From Candidatus Gastranaerophilales bacterium (GTDB lineage Bacteria > Cyanobacteriota > Vampirovibrionia > Gastranaerophilales > Gastranaerophilaceae), in contig CANQMP010000005.1 of NCBI GenBank assembly GCA_947624975.1, forward strand, positions 1-64,000: a stretch of 64,000 nucleotides of DNA, in the 5' to 3' direction. Position numbers and translations under genes: made by a program. This document shows, piece after piece, positions 42,255 through 51,095 of this stretch; within the stretch, counting starts at the first letter, position 1, and every line of letters begins with the position of its first letter. The notes under the pieces are model-generated. The model did not search any database and had not been told where the DNA came from. It worked only from the letters and a program-made list of their open reading frames with translations.

Positions 42255-43613
42255 ATGGGTATGGCAGCATCACAAGCCAGATACTTAGGCTTGACGGCAA
42301 GAAAAACTAACGTAGAATATGAAGGACAACAGGTTAACCAGGCACGTACGGCACTTGCAAACCAGAGTGCGAACACATTTAATGATTTGCTTGCCTTAGA
42401 AGTTCCGACTGCTCCAAGTACGCAAGATTACACTACTTTACAGTATTCTTATCAAGATGGATTAACGACTGAAACAATATCAAATATGTCGGAACTAATT
42501 AATGATCCCGACGGCTATAATTATTTAATTACACATTACCATTATTCTGATATTTATACAGGTATAAGAATAAAAAGAGATAATCCGCAAGTTATTTTGG
42601 AAGACAATCCTGTTGAAAAAAGCATTAGTGTAAATGGTGAAAATGATGAAAAAATCACTGTAACAAAAAAGAATGGTAGTGACGACGACGATGATAACCA
42701 AGGATATTCAATTAATGGTCATGATTTAACTAAATATGATCCAAGTGAGAATACAGATGAAAAAGTGACTGGAGCTTTTAATAAACTCAAGGAACAATAT
42801 TCGAATTTGGATGAAGATAAAACTTATTACATGATACAAGATGGCGATCAGGTTTATTTCTTTGATGAGGATACTTTAAAGGCATTGTCTGAAACTTCGG
42901 AAACCGGTGACACCGATGCAGATTCAGATACTGATGCTGATAGTGATGCTGAGGCAGTAAATGAATTAAAATATTACACTGTAGAACCCGGTGTACCAAA
43001 GTATGTAGGCAACTCTCAGGTTCGTAAATACGATCCTACCAATACATCGGAGAAAGCAGCTTATGAACAGATATGTAAAGATTTACCTGATGAATCATTT
43101 GCAAAAGCTGAGGAATCCGATATTTATGTTTGGGATTATCAAGGCAGGACTTATTTCGGAACTTATGATGATTTAGTTGCTACAGCTAAAAGTGCACCCG
43201 ACCCTTCTAAACCCACAGAAAATCAAAGTAAGTTGACGGAATATTATGCAGAAAACGTATCTACTAAGATTGAACGTCAGGAAAAGGCATTTGTTGATCT
43301 TGATGATAAAGGACGTCCCCAATCAATCAGGTTTGAGGATAGTACTGCTACTTACGCTTTGAGTACTGAAACCAAAACGGACGAAGCTGCCTATCAAGAT
43401 GCGATGAACCAATATAACTACGATATGCAGGTTTATGAAAAGAAAATTGCAGATATCAACGCTAAAACGAAAAAAATTCAGGAACAGGACAGAACTCTTG
43501 AACTTCGTTTAAGACAGCTTGACACGGAGCAAGAGGCACTTCAAACCGAAATGGAAGCGGTTAAAAAAGTTATTGATAAAAACATTGAATCAACATTTAA
43601 AACATTTGAATAG
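42255..43613 (+). CDS. unknown protein, long form (GMAASQAR family)
   Basis: 452 residues with GAGGAG before the ATG. The N-terminus MGMAASQARYLGLTARKTNV and the C-terminal coiled coil (LRQLDTEQEALQTEMEAVKK, then DKNIESTF) are matched by the 110-residue protein at 44889, which lacks the centre. The central 300 residues are acidic, with a run TGDTDADSDTDADSDA near residue 218 and YYTVEPGVPKYVG-like stretches. No signal peptide. I recognise the N-terminus as widespread in gut Melainabacteria-like genomes, but no function is known to me; a filament- or needle-like assembly is only a guess. Confidence 0.75.
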   Translation: MGMAASQARYLGLTARKTNVEYEGQQVNQARTALANQSANTFNDLLALEVPTAPSTQDYTTLQYSYQDGLTTETISNMSELINDPDGYNYLITHYHYSDIYTGIRIKRDNPQVILEDNPVEKSISVNGENDEKITVTKKNGSDDDDDNQGYSINGHDLTKYDPSENTDEKVTGAFNKLKEQYSNLDEDKTYYMIQDGDQVYFFDEDTLKALSETSETGDTDADSDTDADSDAEAVNELKYYTVEPGVPKYVGNSQVRKYDPTNTSEKAAYEQICKDLPDESFAKAEESDIYVWDYQGRTYFGTYDDLVATAKSAPDPSKPTENQSKLTEYYAENVSTKIERQEKAFVDLDDKGRPQSIRFEDSTATYALSTETKTDEAAYQDAMNQYNYDMQVYEKKIADINAKTKKIQEQDRTLELRLRQLDTEQEALQTEMEAVKKVIDKNIESTFKTFE

Positions 43614-43621
43614 AGGTTTAT

Positions 43622-44434
43622 ATGGCATATAAAAATGATAGTTATCTTGTAATAGCAAACAAATTTGGATCGGCAAGTTCCGATGCAAAGGCTCAGTTAT
43701 GGGAAACGTACGATAAATTAAGAGATTTAACGGTTTCAGGCAGCGGCATGGGAACAGGTTTTGAGGCAACGGGCGGATTTTTGTATAATTTGGCAAGTTT
43801 GTTTTGTCCGTCTGCTTTTTCAACGGTCTTTGGCGCATCGGAAACCATGAATATCCCCGGAACTTCTTACGCTTCAAAATTCAACGGCGGGTCATCCTTC
43901 GGAATTGACTCTTTATACGGTTATTCGGGTTTTCCGGGCGGTGCCGCACCGATTTCTTGGAGCGGTTTTGCAACAGGCGGTGCTTCATCAATTTTTAACG
44001 GATGGGGAACCGACAGAGGTGTTGCAACGGGTTATGCATCAGGTATAGGCGGAATAGCCGATGTTGCAAGTGCTGCCGCATACGGACTCGGTGCCGCTAA
44101 CGGTTACGGGTTTTCCATGAAGAATTTGGTACTGCCTTTAGCAGGTATAATTTCAGGTTGGGGCGGTATTTTGCAGGCTGCAGCACCTTATCTCGGTGAA
44201 TTCGGGCTGCCTTCTATCGTTATGGGTAACTTGATGCAAGGTACAACATCCGCTGCGTTGGCTGCTTACCAGAATGTGACAGGAAACGTCACGGCAAATG
44301 CGGATTCAATACTTTCAAATAAAGTCCGAAATATTGAAACCGTTTGCAAAATGCTCGATACTCAAGGCGATGTCGTTAAAAAGATGCTTAAAGAATCAAT
44401 CGAAGGCGACAGCAAAGCTATTCAAAACTTGTAA
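43622..44434 (+). CDS. glycine/alanine-rich protein of unknown function
   Basis: 270 residues, no recognised family. Its ATG lies eight bases after the long-form gene, so they are an operon. The centre is rich in G, A, S, F, Y with low-complexity blocks (GFPGGAAPISWSGFATGGAS, ASGIGGIADVASAAAYGLGA), like membrane-inserting or amyloid-forming proteins; the C-terminus is helical and charged (KVRNIETVCKMLDTQ). Two hydrophobic segments near 165-200 could cross a membrane. No signal peptide. Confidence 0.65.
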   Translation: MAYKNDSYLVIANKFGSASSDAKAQLWETYDKLRDLTVSGSGMGTGFEATGGFLYNLASLFCPSAFSTVFGASETMNIPGTSYASKFNGGSSFGIDSLYGYSGFPGGAAPISWSGFATGGASSIFNGWGTDRGVATGYASGIGGIADVASAAAYGLGAANGYGFSMKNLVLPLAGIISGWGGILQAAAPYLGEFGLPSIVMGNLMQGTTSAALAAYQNVTGNVTANADSILSNKVRNIETVCKMLDTQGDVVKKMLKESIEGDSKAIQNL

Positions 44435-44455
44435 ACTTTGTTTACAAGTTTTTTT
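44425..44455 (+). terminator. terminator after glycine-rich gene
   Basis: Perfect stem AAACTTGTAAAC / GTTTACAAGTTT with loop TTT, followed by T-rich sequence. The stop codon of the gene lies in the left arm. Confidence 0.75.
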
Positions 44456-44603
44456 CTAATAATTAAAGTTTTTTTAAACTTTGACCGTTATAAAAAATAC
44501 TTAGACCAAATATTAAGACATGTAAACTAAATTTACAAATAAAAGCAATTATTTACGTTCAGTTGTTTTAATATACATGTAGGTCTAAAGTGTAAGGAGA
44601 AAA

Positions 44604-44876
44604 ATGCTTCGAGAAACTTTAGAAATGAATATAAAAAGATTAATGGACTTCTTGATATATTCAAAAAACTTTCTGATAAGAAAGAATCCTATAAAATCAA
44701 TGTCAAATTCTTTTATGGAAGGTCTTAGAGAATTTTTGACAATGAACAAGAAACGAAAGATGGCACAGTACAGATTAAATTATCACCGCCATCAGTTTCA
44801 AAAAATGGAACAGTTGATTGCACAAAATAATCAACACACATTTCTAAAGGGTAAAAACCTTAACGAAACAAGATAA
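44604..44876 (+). CDS. small basic protein, unknown
   Basis: 90 residues with AAGGAG five bases before the ATG. It is rich in K, R, N and M (NKKRKMAQYRLNYHRHQFQK) and has no signal peptide. Another frame across the first half (NEYKKINGLLDIFKKL) also looks protein-like and ends at a stop near 44730, so a frameshifted ancestral gene is possible. Its place between the two GMAASQAR-type genes suggests the same cluster. Confidence 0.45.
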   Translation: MLRETLEMNIKRLMDFLIYSKNFLIRKNPIKSMSNSFMEGLREFLTMNKKRKMAQYRLNYHRHQFQKMEQLIAQNNQHTFLKGKNLNETR

Positions 44877-44888
44877 AGGAAACAGAAA

Positions 44889-45221
44889 ATGGGTTTATGT
44901 GTAGCGCAAATCAGAGTAATGTATCTTTTAAGGGCAAGACTTGATTTGGAATACAAAATTATGCTTGTCACTCAGGCAAAATCAAACTTGTCAGCTTCCG
45001 TAACCGATTTAATGCAAATCGGTAATGATATGTCTGATCCCGATAACCCGACTGCAAAACTTTTACAGCAGCGTCAGGCAAAACTTAAAGTTTTGGAAGA
45101 AAAACTTGATGCACAACTGGCTGCTTATAATACAAGATTAAAAATGATAGAAACAGAATATGAATCCGCCGTAGCTGTTCGTGATAAAAATATTGAGCGC
45201 TCATTCTCTTACGGCAGATAA
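44889..45221 (+). CDS. unknown protein, short form (GMAASQAR family)
   Basis: 110 residues, AAAGGAAAC before the ATG. The N-terminus MGLCVAQIRVMYLLRARLDL aligns with the start of the 42255 protein and the C-terminus DKNIERSFSYGR with its end; between them lies a coiled coil (LLQQRQAKLKVLEEKLDAQL). It therefore looks like a minimal version with the long centre missing. No function known. It lies 12 bases after the small basic gene. Confidence 0.7.
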   Translation: MGLCVAQIRVMYLLRARLDLEYKIMLVTQAKSNLSASVTDLMQIGNDMSDPDNPTAKLLQQRQAKLKVLEEKLDAQLAAYNTRLKMIETEYESAVAVRDKNIERSFSYGR

Positions 45222-45222
45222 G

Positions 45223-46449
45223 TTATTCATACCTTAACGCATCAATAGGATTCAATAATGAAGCTTTATATGCGGGGTAGTAGCCGAAAAGCACTCCGAT
45301 AAAGCCCGAAAATCCGAGTGAAAGCAATATTGAAAATAGCGAGATAGACACATTCATCGTACTTGCCATCTGCATAATTTGCGCTCCGGTTATGCCCGTT
45401 ACAACCCCTATAAGTCCGCCGACTATCGAAAGCAGAAAGGATTCTATTAAAAATTGAATTCTTATATCCGACGGTTTTGCACCGATAGCCATTCTTATAC
45501 CGATTTCTTTAGTCCTTTCGGTTACGGATACGAGCATGATGTTCATAATTCCGATACCGCCGACTAACAATGAAACCGATGCTATTGATGCAAGAAGAAT
45601 TGCAAATGTTTGAACGGTAGATTCTAATTTTTCCTGAAATTCCGCTGAATTTCTTATTTCAAAATCGTTATCCTGATTTTTACCTATTCTATGGCGTTGG
45701 ATTAAAAGGTCTGTGATATCTTTTTCCGCAAGACCGACATCTTCGGGAGTATCGCCTTTTACGACTATCATGGAAACCGTTCCGGGAAAACTTGTTCCGA
45801 AAACTTTTTTCTGAGCGGTGGTTATCGGGATAAATATTAAATCGTCCTGATCCATAGGCCCCATGCTGCCTTTTGATTTTAGTGTTCCGACTACTTTAAA
45901 AGGTATTCCGCCGACTCTTATTATTCTGCCTATAGGGTCTAAATCTCCGAAAAGTTCCGTCGCAACAGTTGAACCTATTACGGTAACTTTTGCGGAATTT
46001 TTAACATCTTCGGCTATCAAACCTCTGCCCAAATCGACTTCATAATTTTTTATATAGAAATAATCAGGTTCCGTGCCGTAAACAGTTGATGACCAGTTCT
46101 GGTTAGAATAAGTTAACTGTTTTCCTTCCGTGCTTACTGATGCTGCTGCGGAAACTCCTCTTGCAGTCTTTTTTATTGCAATTTCGTCTTTCAAAGTTAA
46201 TGTCGGACGTGTTCCAGCTCCCATTCTTACACCGCCTGATTTTGCAGATGCGGAACGAATTGTGAGCATGTTGCTTCCCATGGATTCCATATCTTTTTGA
46301 ACTTTTTCGCTTGCTCCCGTTCCGACTGCAAGCATTATAATAACGGCACTTACACCGATAATTATACCTAAGCTCGTAAGCATCGAACGCATTTTGTTTA
46401 TTTTTAGCGAAACTATCGCCATTTTTACGGTTGATTTGAAGTCTATCAT
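45223..46449 (-). CDS. MacB-like ABC transporter permease
   Basis: 408 residues. An N-terminal membrane helix (about 12-42, MRSMLTSLGIIIGVSAVII), a large periplasmic domain (45-275) and three C-terminal helices with the FtsX-type stretch SLLVGGIGIMNIMLVSVTERTKEIGIRMAIGA. It is the permease half of a MacB-type mechanotransmission exporter; here the ATPase is a separate gene. It ends an operon whose order is tolC-type, macA-type, ATPase, permease. Substrates of this class include peptides, haem or toxins; none is indicated here. Confidence 0.9.
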   Translation of the reverse strand: MIDFKSTVKMAIVSLKINKMRSMLTSLGIIIGVSAVIIMLAVGTGASEKVQKDMESMGSNMLTIRSASAKSGGVRMGAGTRPTLTLKDEIAIKKTARGVSAAASVSTEGKQLTYSNQNWSSTVYGTEPDYFYIKNYEVDLGRGLIAEDVKNSAKVTVIGSTVATELFGDLDPIGRIIRVGGIPFKVVGTLKSKGSMGPMDQDDLIFIPITTAQKKVFGTSFPGTVSMIVVKGDTPEDVGLAEKDITDLLIQRHRIGKNQDNDFEIRNSAEFQEKLESTVQTFAILLASIASVSLLVGGIGIMNIMLVSVTERTKEIGIRMAIGAKPSDIRIQFLIESFLLSIVGGLIGVVTGITGAQIMQMASTMNVSISLFSILLSLGFSGFIGVLFGYYPAYKASLLNPIDALRYE

Positions 46450-46456
46450 TTTTCCT

Positions 46457-47161
46457 CTAGTATGGAATTGTTGTACTGGTATTTATTTCATCTGATATAA
46501 TATTTCCGTCTTTAAATTTTACCACTCGTTTGCAATATTGTGCAATATCGGGTTCGTGGGTTACAAGTACGATAGTTTTGCCCATATTTTTGTTTAAGTT
46601 TACAAAAAACTCCATAACCTCAATACTTGTTTTGGTGTCTAAGTTACCGGTCGGTTCGTCGGCGAGAATTAGCGGAGGGTCATTCACTATCGCACGTGCT
46701 ATGGCGACTCTTTGTTGTTGACCGCCTGACATCTGGTTTGGCATGTGATCTTCCCGTTTGGAAAGTCCCACAATTTCCAATGCTTTTTTTGCACGAACAA
46801 CACGTTCTTCCTCGGGTATTCCTTTATAAATCATCGGAAGTTCAACGTTTTCCAACGCGGTTGTTCTTGATATAAGGTTAAAACCCTGAAATACAAACCC
46901 CATTTTCTCGTTTCTTACCCGTGAGAGGTTGTTGCAGTCTAAGGATAACATATCAATTCCGTCGAGAAAATATGTGCCTGAATTAGGTTTGTCGAGAGTT
47001 CCGAGCATGTTCATAAATGTCGATTTACCCGAACCTGATGCACCCATTATTGCGACGAATTCGCCCTGTTCTACCGATAGCGAAACGCAATTTAGTGCAT
47101 TAAAGCTTTCTTCACCTGTTTGATATGTTTTTACGGCATCTTTTACTTCTATAAGTGACAT
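46457..47161 (-). CDS. MacB/LolD-type ABC ATPase
   Basis: 234 residues. Walker A GASGSGKST near residues 40-48, the MacB/LolD Q-loop region FVFQGFNLI, signature MSGGQQQRVAIARA, Walker B LILADEPTGNLD and the switch histidine of LVTHEPD. It powers the neighbouring permease. It is seven bases upstream of the permease gene. Confidence 0.95.
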   Translation of the reverse strand: MSLIEVKDAVKTYQTGEESFNALNCVSLSVEQGEFVAIMGASGSGKSTFMNMLGTLDKPNSGTYFLDGIDMLSLDCNNLSRVRNEKMGFVFQGFNLISRTTALENVELPMIYKGIPEEERVVRAKKALEIVGLSKREDHMPNQMSGGQQQRVAIARAIVNDPPLILADEPTGNLDTKTSIEVMEFFVNLNKNMGKTIVLVTHEPDIAQYCKRVVKFKDGNIISDEINTSTTIPY

Positions 47162-48331
47162 TTATAACCTCGGCATCGGCGTTCTGCCGCTTTTTGAATT
47201 TTTTGAATTTTTACTGTCCGCACTCAAGATAACGAGTTCACCTTCTTTAATATCTCCCGAAAGAATTTCGGTGGAAACATCGTTACTTGCACCTGTTTCT
47301 ATTTCTATGCGTTTTGGTTTTCTGTTTTCCAAAATCCAAACACCCTGCTTTTTAAATCTTTCTTTGTTGTCTTGGGGTGTAAATTTAAGTGCCAAATTCG
47401 GTACGCAAATCACATCCTCGCTCTGGCTTGTTATGATGGAAACATTGGCGGTCATTCCGGGTTTAAGCTTTAAATCCTCGTTATCAACGTCAACGATTAC
47501 CGTGTAGGTTACGACGTTTGAAACAGTTGTCGGTGAAAGTCTAACCTGAGTGACTTTTCCATCAAATTGGCTGTCGGGGTAGCCGTCGAGCGTATAAGTA
47601 ACGTTTTGACCTTCTTTAACTTTTCCGATATCGGCTTCCGAAACGCTTACTTCAATTTGCATTTTTGTTAAATCCTGAGCGATTGTGAACAATTCGGGAG
47701 CCTGAAAACTTGCGGCAACCGGCTGTCCGAGGTCAATTTCTCTTGAAATAACCGTTCCGTCAACGGGTGCGATAATTTTTGTGTATCCGAGGTTTGTCTG
47801 AGCCGTTCTCAATGATGCCTGATACTGGTTGATTTGAGCTCTTGCGGCACTGATTTGTGCCAAATCGGATTTATAAGTGCTGTATTTTTCGTCAAGTTCG
47901 CTTTTCGCAACGAAATTTTTTGCATAAAGATTTTTGTATCGTTCGTATTGTTTTTGGTCATAATCCGCTATTGCCTGTAATCTCGCAAGATTAGCCGTTG
48001 CGTTGCCGATTTGAGCCTGATTTTGCTGAACCTGAGCTTCAAAATTTGCAGGGTCAATTTGAGCTAAAAGCTGACCTTTTTTGACTTCCGAGTTGAAATC
48101 GACATATATTTCTTTTATAAGTCCCGATACTGTTGAACCGACCGAAACCGTGTTTACGGGGTTAATCGTTCCTGATGCTTCAACGTACTGCGTAATTGTA
48201 CAGCGTTTTATTTTTCTCGTGGTGTATTTTATTTGTTTGCTTTTTATTATTCCGATAAGTGAAAATGCCAATACCCCCAAAAGTATTGCCAGTGCTATAT
48301 ATCTTTTTTTACCCTTTAATTTTTCTAACAT
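47162..48331 (-). CDS. MacA-like periplasmic adaptor (membrane fusion protein)
   Basis: 389 residues. One N-terminal membrane helix (about 11-28), then a lipoyl half-motif (ASGTINPVNTVSVGSTVSG), a coiled-coil hairpin (QAQIGNATANLARLQAIADY), the second lipoyl half (TKIIAPVDGTVISREID) and beta-barrel domains. It connects the inner-membrane transporter to the TolC-type channel. It abuts the ATPase gene and starts three bases after the channel gene's end. Confidence 0.92.
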   Translation of the reverse strand: MLEKLKGKKRYIALAILLGVLAFSLIGIIKSKQIKYTTRKIKRCTITQYVEASGTINPVNTVSVGSTVSGLIKEIYVDFNSEVKKGQLLAQIDPANFEAQVQQNQAQIGNATANLARLQAIADYDQKQYERYKNLYAKNFVAKSELDEKYSTYKSDLAQISAARAQINQYQASLRTAQTNLGYTKIIAPVDGTVISREIDLGQPVAASFQAPELFTIAQDLTKMQIEVSVSEADIGKVKEGQNVTYTLDGYPDSQFDGKVTQVRLSPTTVSNVVTYTVIVDVDNEDLKLKPGMTANVSIITSQSEDVICVPNLALKFTPQDNKERFKKQGVWILENRKPKRIEIETGASNDVSTEILSGDIKEGELVILSADSKNSKNSKSGRTPMPRL

Positions 48332-48334
48332 TTT

Positions 48335-49768
48335 CTAATCCTCTATTGAAGTTGTTACACTCTGCGGTAATGCGATGGCTTTTTCCAAATTAGCCCTTGC
48401 CACATTATAATTATACACGGTTTGAACGTAATTTACCTGTGCATTGTTATAATTTACTTTAGCATCCTGAAGTTCAATGTAATCCCCGAGTCCGACGGCG
48501 TATCTGCCGTCAGCGAGTTCAAAATTCTCGAGAGTTTGTTTAACCTTTACCGCAAGAAGCGGAATTTGTTTTTCAAGTTGAACCATGTTTATGTACAAGT
48601 TTTGAACTTCAAAATAAATATCCTGTTTCGCCAAATCAATATCGTTTTCCGCCATTTTAACCTGAATTTTTGCGTTGTCGATACGGTGTTTTTGACCTTT
48701 TATGTTAACCGATGATGACAAATTTACTCCGACATTAAAGGAGTTTGAATTGTACATATCTCTGTATCCGTAACCTGCGGATGCACTGATTTCAGGCAAA
48801 TATTCACGTTTTGCATACTTTAAAGATTCTTTCATTGCCTTTAAAAGTGCATCATAGGCCATTAAGTCGGGTCTGTTTTTGTATGCGAGTTTCACGGATT
48901 CTTCAAATGTGTACGGGAAAGGTTCAAATTTGTAATTTTCAAGTACGTCAATTTTTTCAACCTGAGAGGTTAAGAATGCGTCTGAAACTTCCTTTGGCAG
49001 TGTGCTTAAATCCGATTTATCATCTATTTTTTCAAGACTTACGGGGGCAAGATTGTTTGTAAAATTGAATGTTTCCGTGTTTTCTATTTCATATTCCGGT
49101 GCAAACGCAACATACATCGAGTTATTAAGCTTTACTATCGCATTTTGGTATGACTTTTCGGAATCAACAAGCGTGACTTTTGAATCGCTCAGATAAACTT
49201 CAGCGTTAACCAAATCAATTTTAGACCTTATTCCCTCATCAAAATAGGCTTTTGTCCTCTGGTAATTTCTTTCGTTAATTTGTACATTTGCTCTGTTGAT
49301 GTCGAGGGTGGCTTTTGCGGCAAGTACACCGTAATAGTTTGTTTTGACGTTAAATATCGTATCCAGAACGATGTCGTTAAAATCGTATAATGATGCAATT
49401 CTGTTGAAATTATACATTCTTATGTTTGCGTTTGTTTTGCCGAAGTTCCAAATTAATTGTCTTATATTGGCTTCAGCCGAATAAACATTTGAGCTGGTGT
49501 TCATTCTGTCTGTTCTGTTGTCGGTTAAGTTGTAGCCTGTTCCTATTCCGAGTGTCGGAAAATATTCGGATTTTGCTATTCCTACATTTCCTTTTGCAAG
49601 TCCGTAATTGTATCTTGCTTTTTTGATGTTGGGGCTGTTTTGCAGTGCTAAACTAATACAGTCTTTTATACTTAAAACAGCGTGTTTTTCCACGCTCATT
49701 TGCTCCACGGCATAACTTGGCAGTGAAATTAAACAAAATATTACTATTATTTTTTTTATAAAATTCAA
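48335..49768 (-). CDS. TolC-like outer membrane efflux protein
   Basis: 477 residues. A signal peptide (IKKIIVIFCLISLPSYA) is followed by two OEP repeats with long helices: the first with ALQNSPNIKKARYNYGLAKG, the second with AYKNRPDLMAYDALLKAMKE. It would form a trimeric barrel and tunnel. Start TTG at 49768, with AAGGA seven bases upstream. First gene of the tripartite exporter operon and evidence that the organism has an outer membrane. Confidence 0.92.
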   Translation of the reverse strand: MNFIKKIIVIFCLISLPSYAVEQMSVEKHAVLSIKDCISLALQNSPNIKKARYNYGLAKGNVGIAKSEYFPTLGIGTGYNLTDNRTDRMNTSSNVYSAEANIRQLIWNFGKTNANIRMYNFNRIASLYDFNDIVLDTIFNVKTNYYGVLAAKATLDINRANVQINERNYQRTKAYFDEGIRSKIDLVNAEVYLSDSKVTLVDSEKSYQNAIVKLNNSMYVAFAPEYEIENTETFNFTNNLAPVSLEKIDDKSDLSTLPKEVSDAFLTSQVEKIDVLENYKFEPFPYTFEESVKLAYKNRPDLMAYDALLKAMKESLKYAKREYLPEISASAGYGYRDMYNSNSFNVGVNLSSSVNIKGQKHRIDNAKIQVKMAENDIDLAKQDIYFEVQNLYINMVQLEKQIPLLAVKVKQTLENFELADGRYAVGLGDYIELQDAKVNYNNAQVNYVQTVYNYNVARANLEKAIALPQSVTTSIED

Positions 49769-49813
49769 GTTAAATTCCTTATATATTAGTAACGATTTTC
49801 ATGCAAATTTTGT

Positions 49814-50437
49814 TCAATTTGCATCTTTGAGTACAACGATAGTATCTTCAATTTCCGTTTTCAAGTAATCCAGTTGCTGATTTATGACATTTTCGTTGTA
49901 AAGATATCCAGCACCCGTGTATGCAAGATATGGTCTGTATTTTTCGGCTTCCGCCCTGAGCGTTGCAACCGATTTTGTATAAGTGTTCAGTTCAAGAAGC
50001 TTTTTGAACGAGAAATAACTGCTTTCGGGCTTGCCGTTGTATTTATCGGATAAATAATCAACGGTTTTGTTTAAGAAATAAACTTTTGCATTAAACATTT
50101 GTACCGATTCATCGTTTTCAATGCAGGTCAAAATGTTTTCCAAAAGCGGTAAAAGGTCGTTAATATCGTTCAAATACGGAGAATTTTTATCCGTTTTGAG
50201 AATTATATTGACAAATGCCGGATTTTCACGCGGTGCAGGCTTAATTTCGCTTGAAGAATTAAAATCTTTTGTTTTTTCGTATATCGGCTTTGTGTTTTTA
50301 GGTTCGGATGTTGCAAAACCCTTTGTTAAATCGGGCAGCGTGCCGACATAACCCTTGCCCTCATTGGCATCAGGAGCTTTTGCCAACACGGGGCATGCCA
50401 AAAAAGTTATAATAATTGCTATTATAAAATTCTTCAT
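49814..50437 (-). CDS. secreted protein of unknown function
   Basis: 207 residues. A signal peptide (KNFIIAIIITFLACPVLA) is followed by a hydrophilic, proline-containing segment and a helical rest (LNDINDLLPLLENILTC, VATLRAEAEKYRPYLAY). No family recognised. The ATG at 50437 lies seven bases below a perfect TATAAT box (50450-50445) without a ribosome site. It sits just upstream of the exporter operon, 45 bases from the tolC-type start, and could be its accessory or cargo. Confidence 0.75.
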   Translation of the reverse strand: MKNFIIAIIITFLACPVLAKAPDANEGKGYVGTLPDLTKGFATSEPKNTKPIYEKTKDFNSSSEIKPAPRENPAFVNIILKTDKNSPYLNDINDLLPLLENILTCIENDESVQMFNAKVYFLNKTVDYLSDKYNGKPESSYFSFKKLLELNTYTKSVATLRAEAEKYRPYLAYTGAGYLYNENVINQQLDYLKTEIEDTIVVLKDAN

Positions 50438-50444
50438 ACACACT

Positions 50445-50450
50445 ATTATA
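50445..50450 (-). promoter_or_regulatory. -10 box of 50437 gene, leaderless type
   Basis: Perfect TATAAT seven bases before the ATG at 50437; the -35 region is weak and no ribosome site is present. Confidence 0.45.
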
Positions 50451-50484
50451 ATAATTTTTTTGAAAAAGACATCATTTGTATTAA

Positions 50485-51042
50485 TTATTTTTTATGTTTT
50501 ATTCCGAAAATGTGCCATTTTTTGTGAACGGGACAGAGTGAAGTTTGCTCTGTTTCGTAAACGCCGAAAGGCCTTAAATTCTTATCCTGTTTATATAATC
50601 TTTTGTTTTTACGGCAATTTTTAAGGTCTTTTCGCTGAATTTTTCTTATTGTATTAAGTTTTGATTTTTGATCGGAATTGAGAACGGTTTTAAATTCTTT
50701 ATCGAATTTTTTCCCTGTCTGATTCATACATTTTTCAATATTTTTAATGACTTTTTGCTGTTTTTTTACGGCATTTTTGCTTGCGTTGCCCGATGTAAGT
50801 TTTGAAAGCACGTATTTTTCCTGTTCAAGCTGAATTGACTGCTCTTTTAAAGCTTCATATCTTTTTTTGTCAATGACGTCTTTACACTTAACCTGATCGG
50901 GTGTAAGGTTTAAAACATTGTATAAAGCGGCTCTGTTGTAATACATTGAAGACATGATATCCGAACATTTATCGCATTGTACATCGGCAAACGCTGATAT
51001 CCCTGTAAATAAAATGAGTATTAAAACCGCAAATTTTTTCAT
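50485..51042 (-). CDS. Spy/CpxP-like secreted LTxxQ protein
   Basis: 185 residues. Signal peptide (KKFAVLILILFTGISAFA), then VQCDKC and two LTxxQ-like sites (LNLTPDQVKCKDV and VLNSDQKSKLNTIRK), the hallmark of Spy/CpxP-type periplasmic chaperones, with a lysine-rich helical body. The C-terminus has CPVHKKWHIF with possible metal binding. AGAGAGA precedes the ATG. Envelope stress chaperone is the inferred role. Confidence 0.75.
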   Translation of the reverse strand: MKKFAVLILILFTGISAFADVQCDKCSDIMSSMYYNRAALYNVLNLTPDQVKCKDVIDKKRYEALKEQSIQLEQEKYVLSKLTSGNASKNAVKKQQKVIKNIEKCMNQTGKKFDKEFKTVLNSDQKSKLNTIRKIQRKDLKNCRKNKRLYKQDKNLRPFGVYETEQTSLCPVHKKWHIFGIKHKK

Positions 51043-51095
51043 AATATTCTCTCTCTAAAGCAGATTTTCTCACAGACAATAAATAAATTCAAGAT

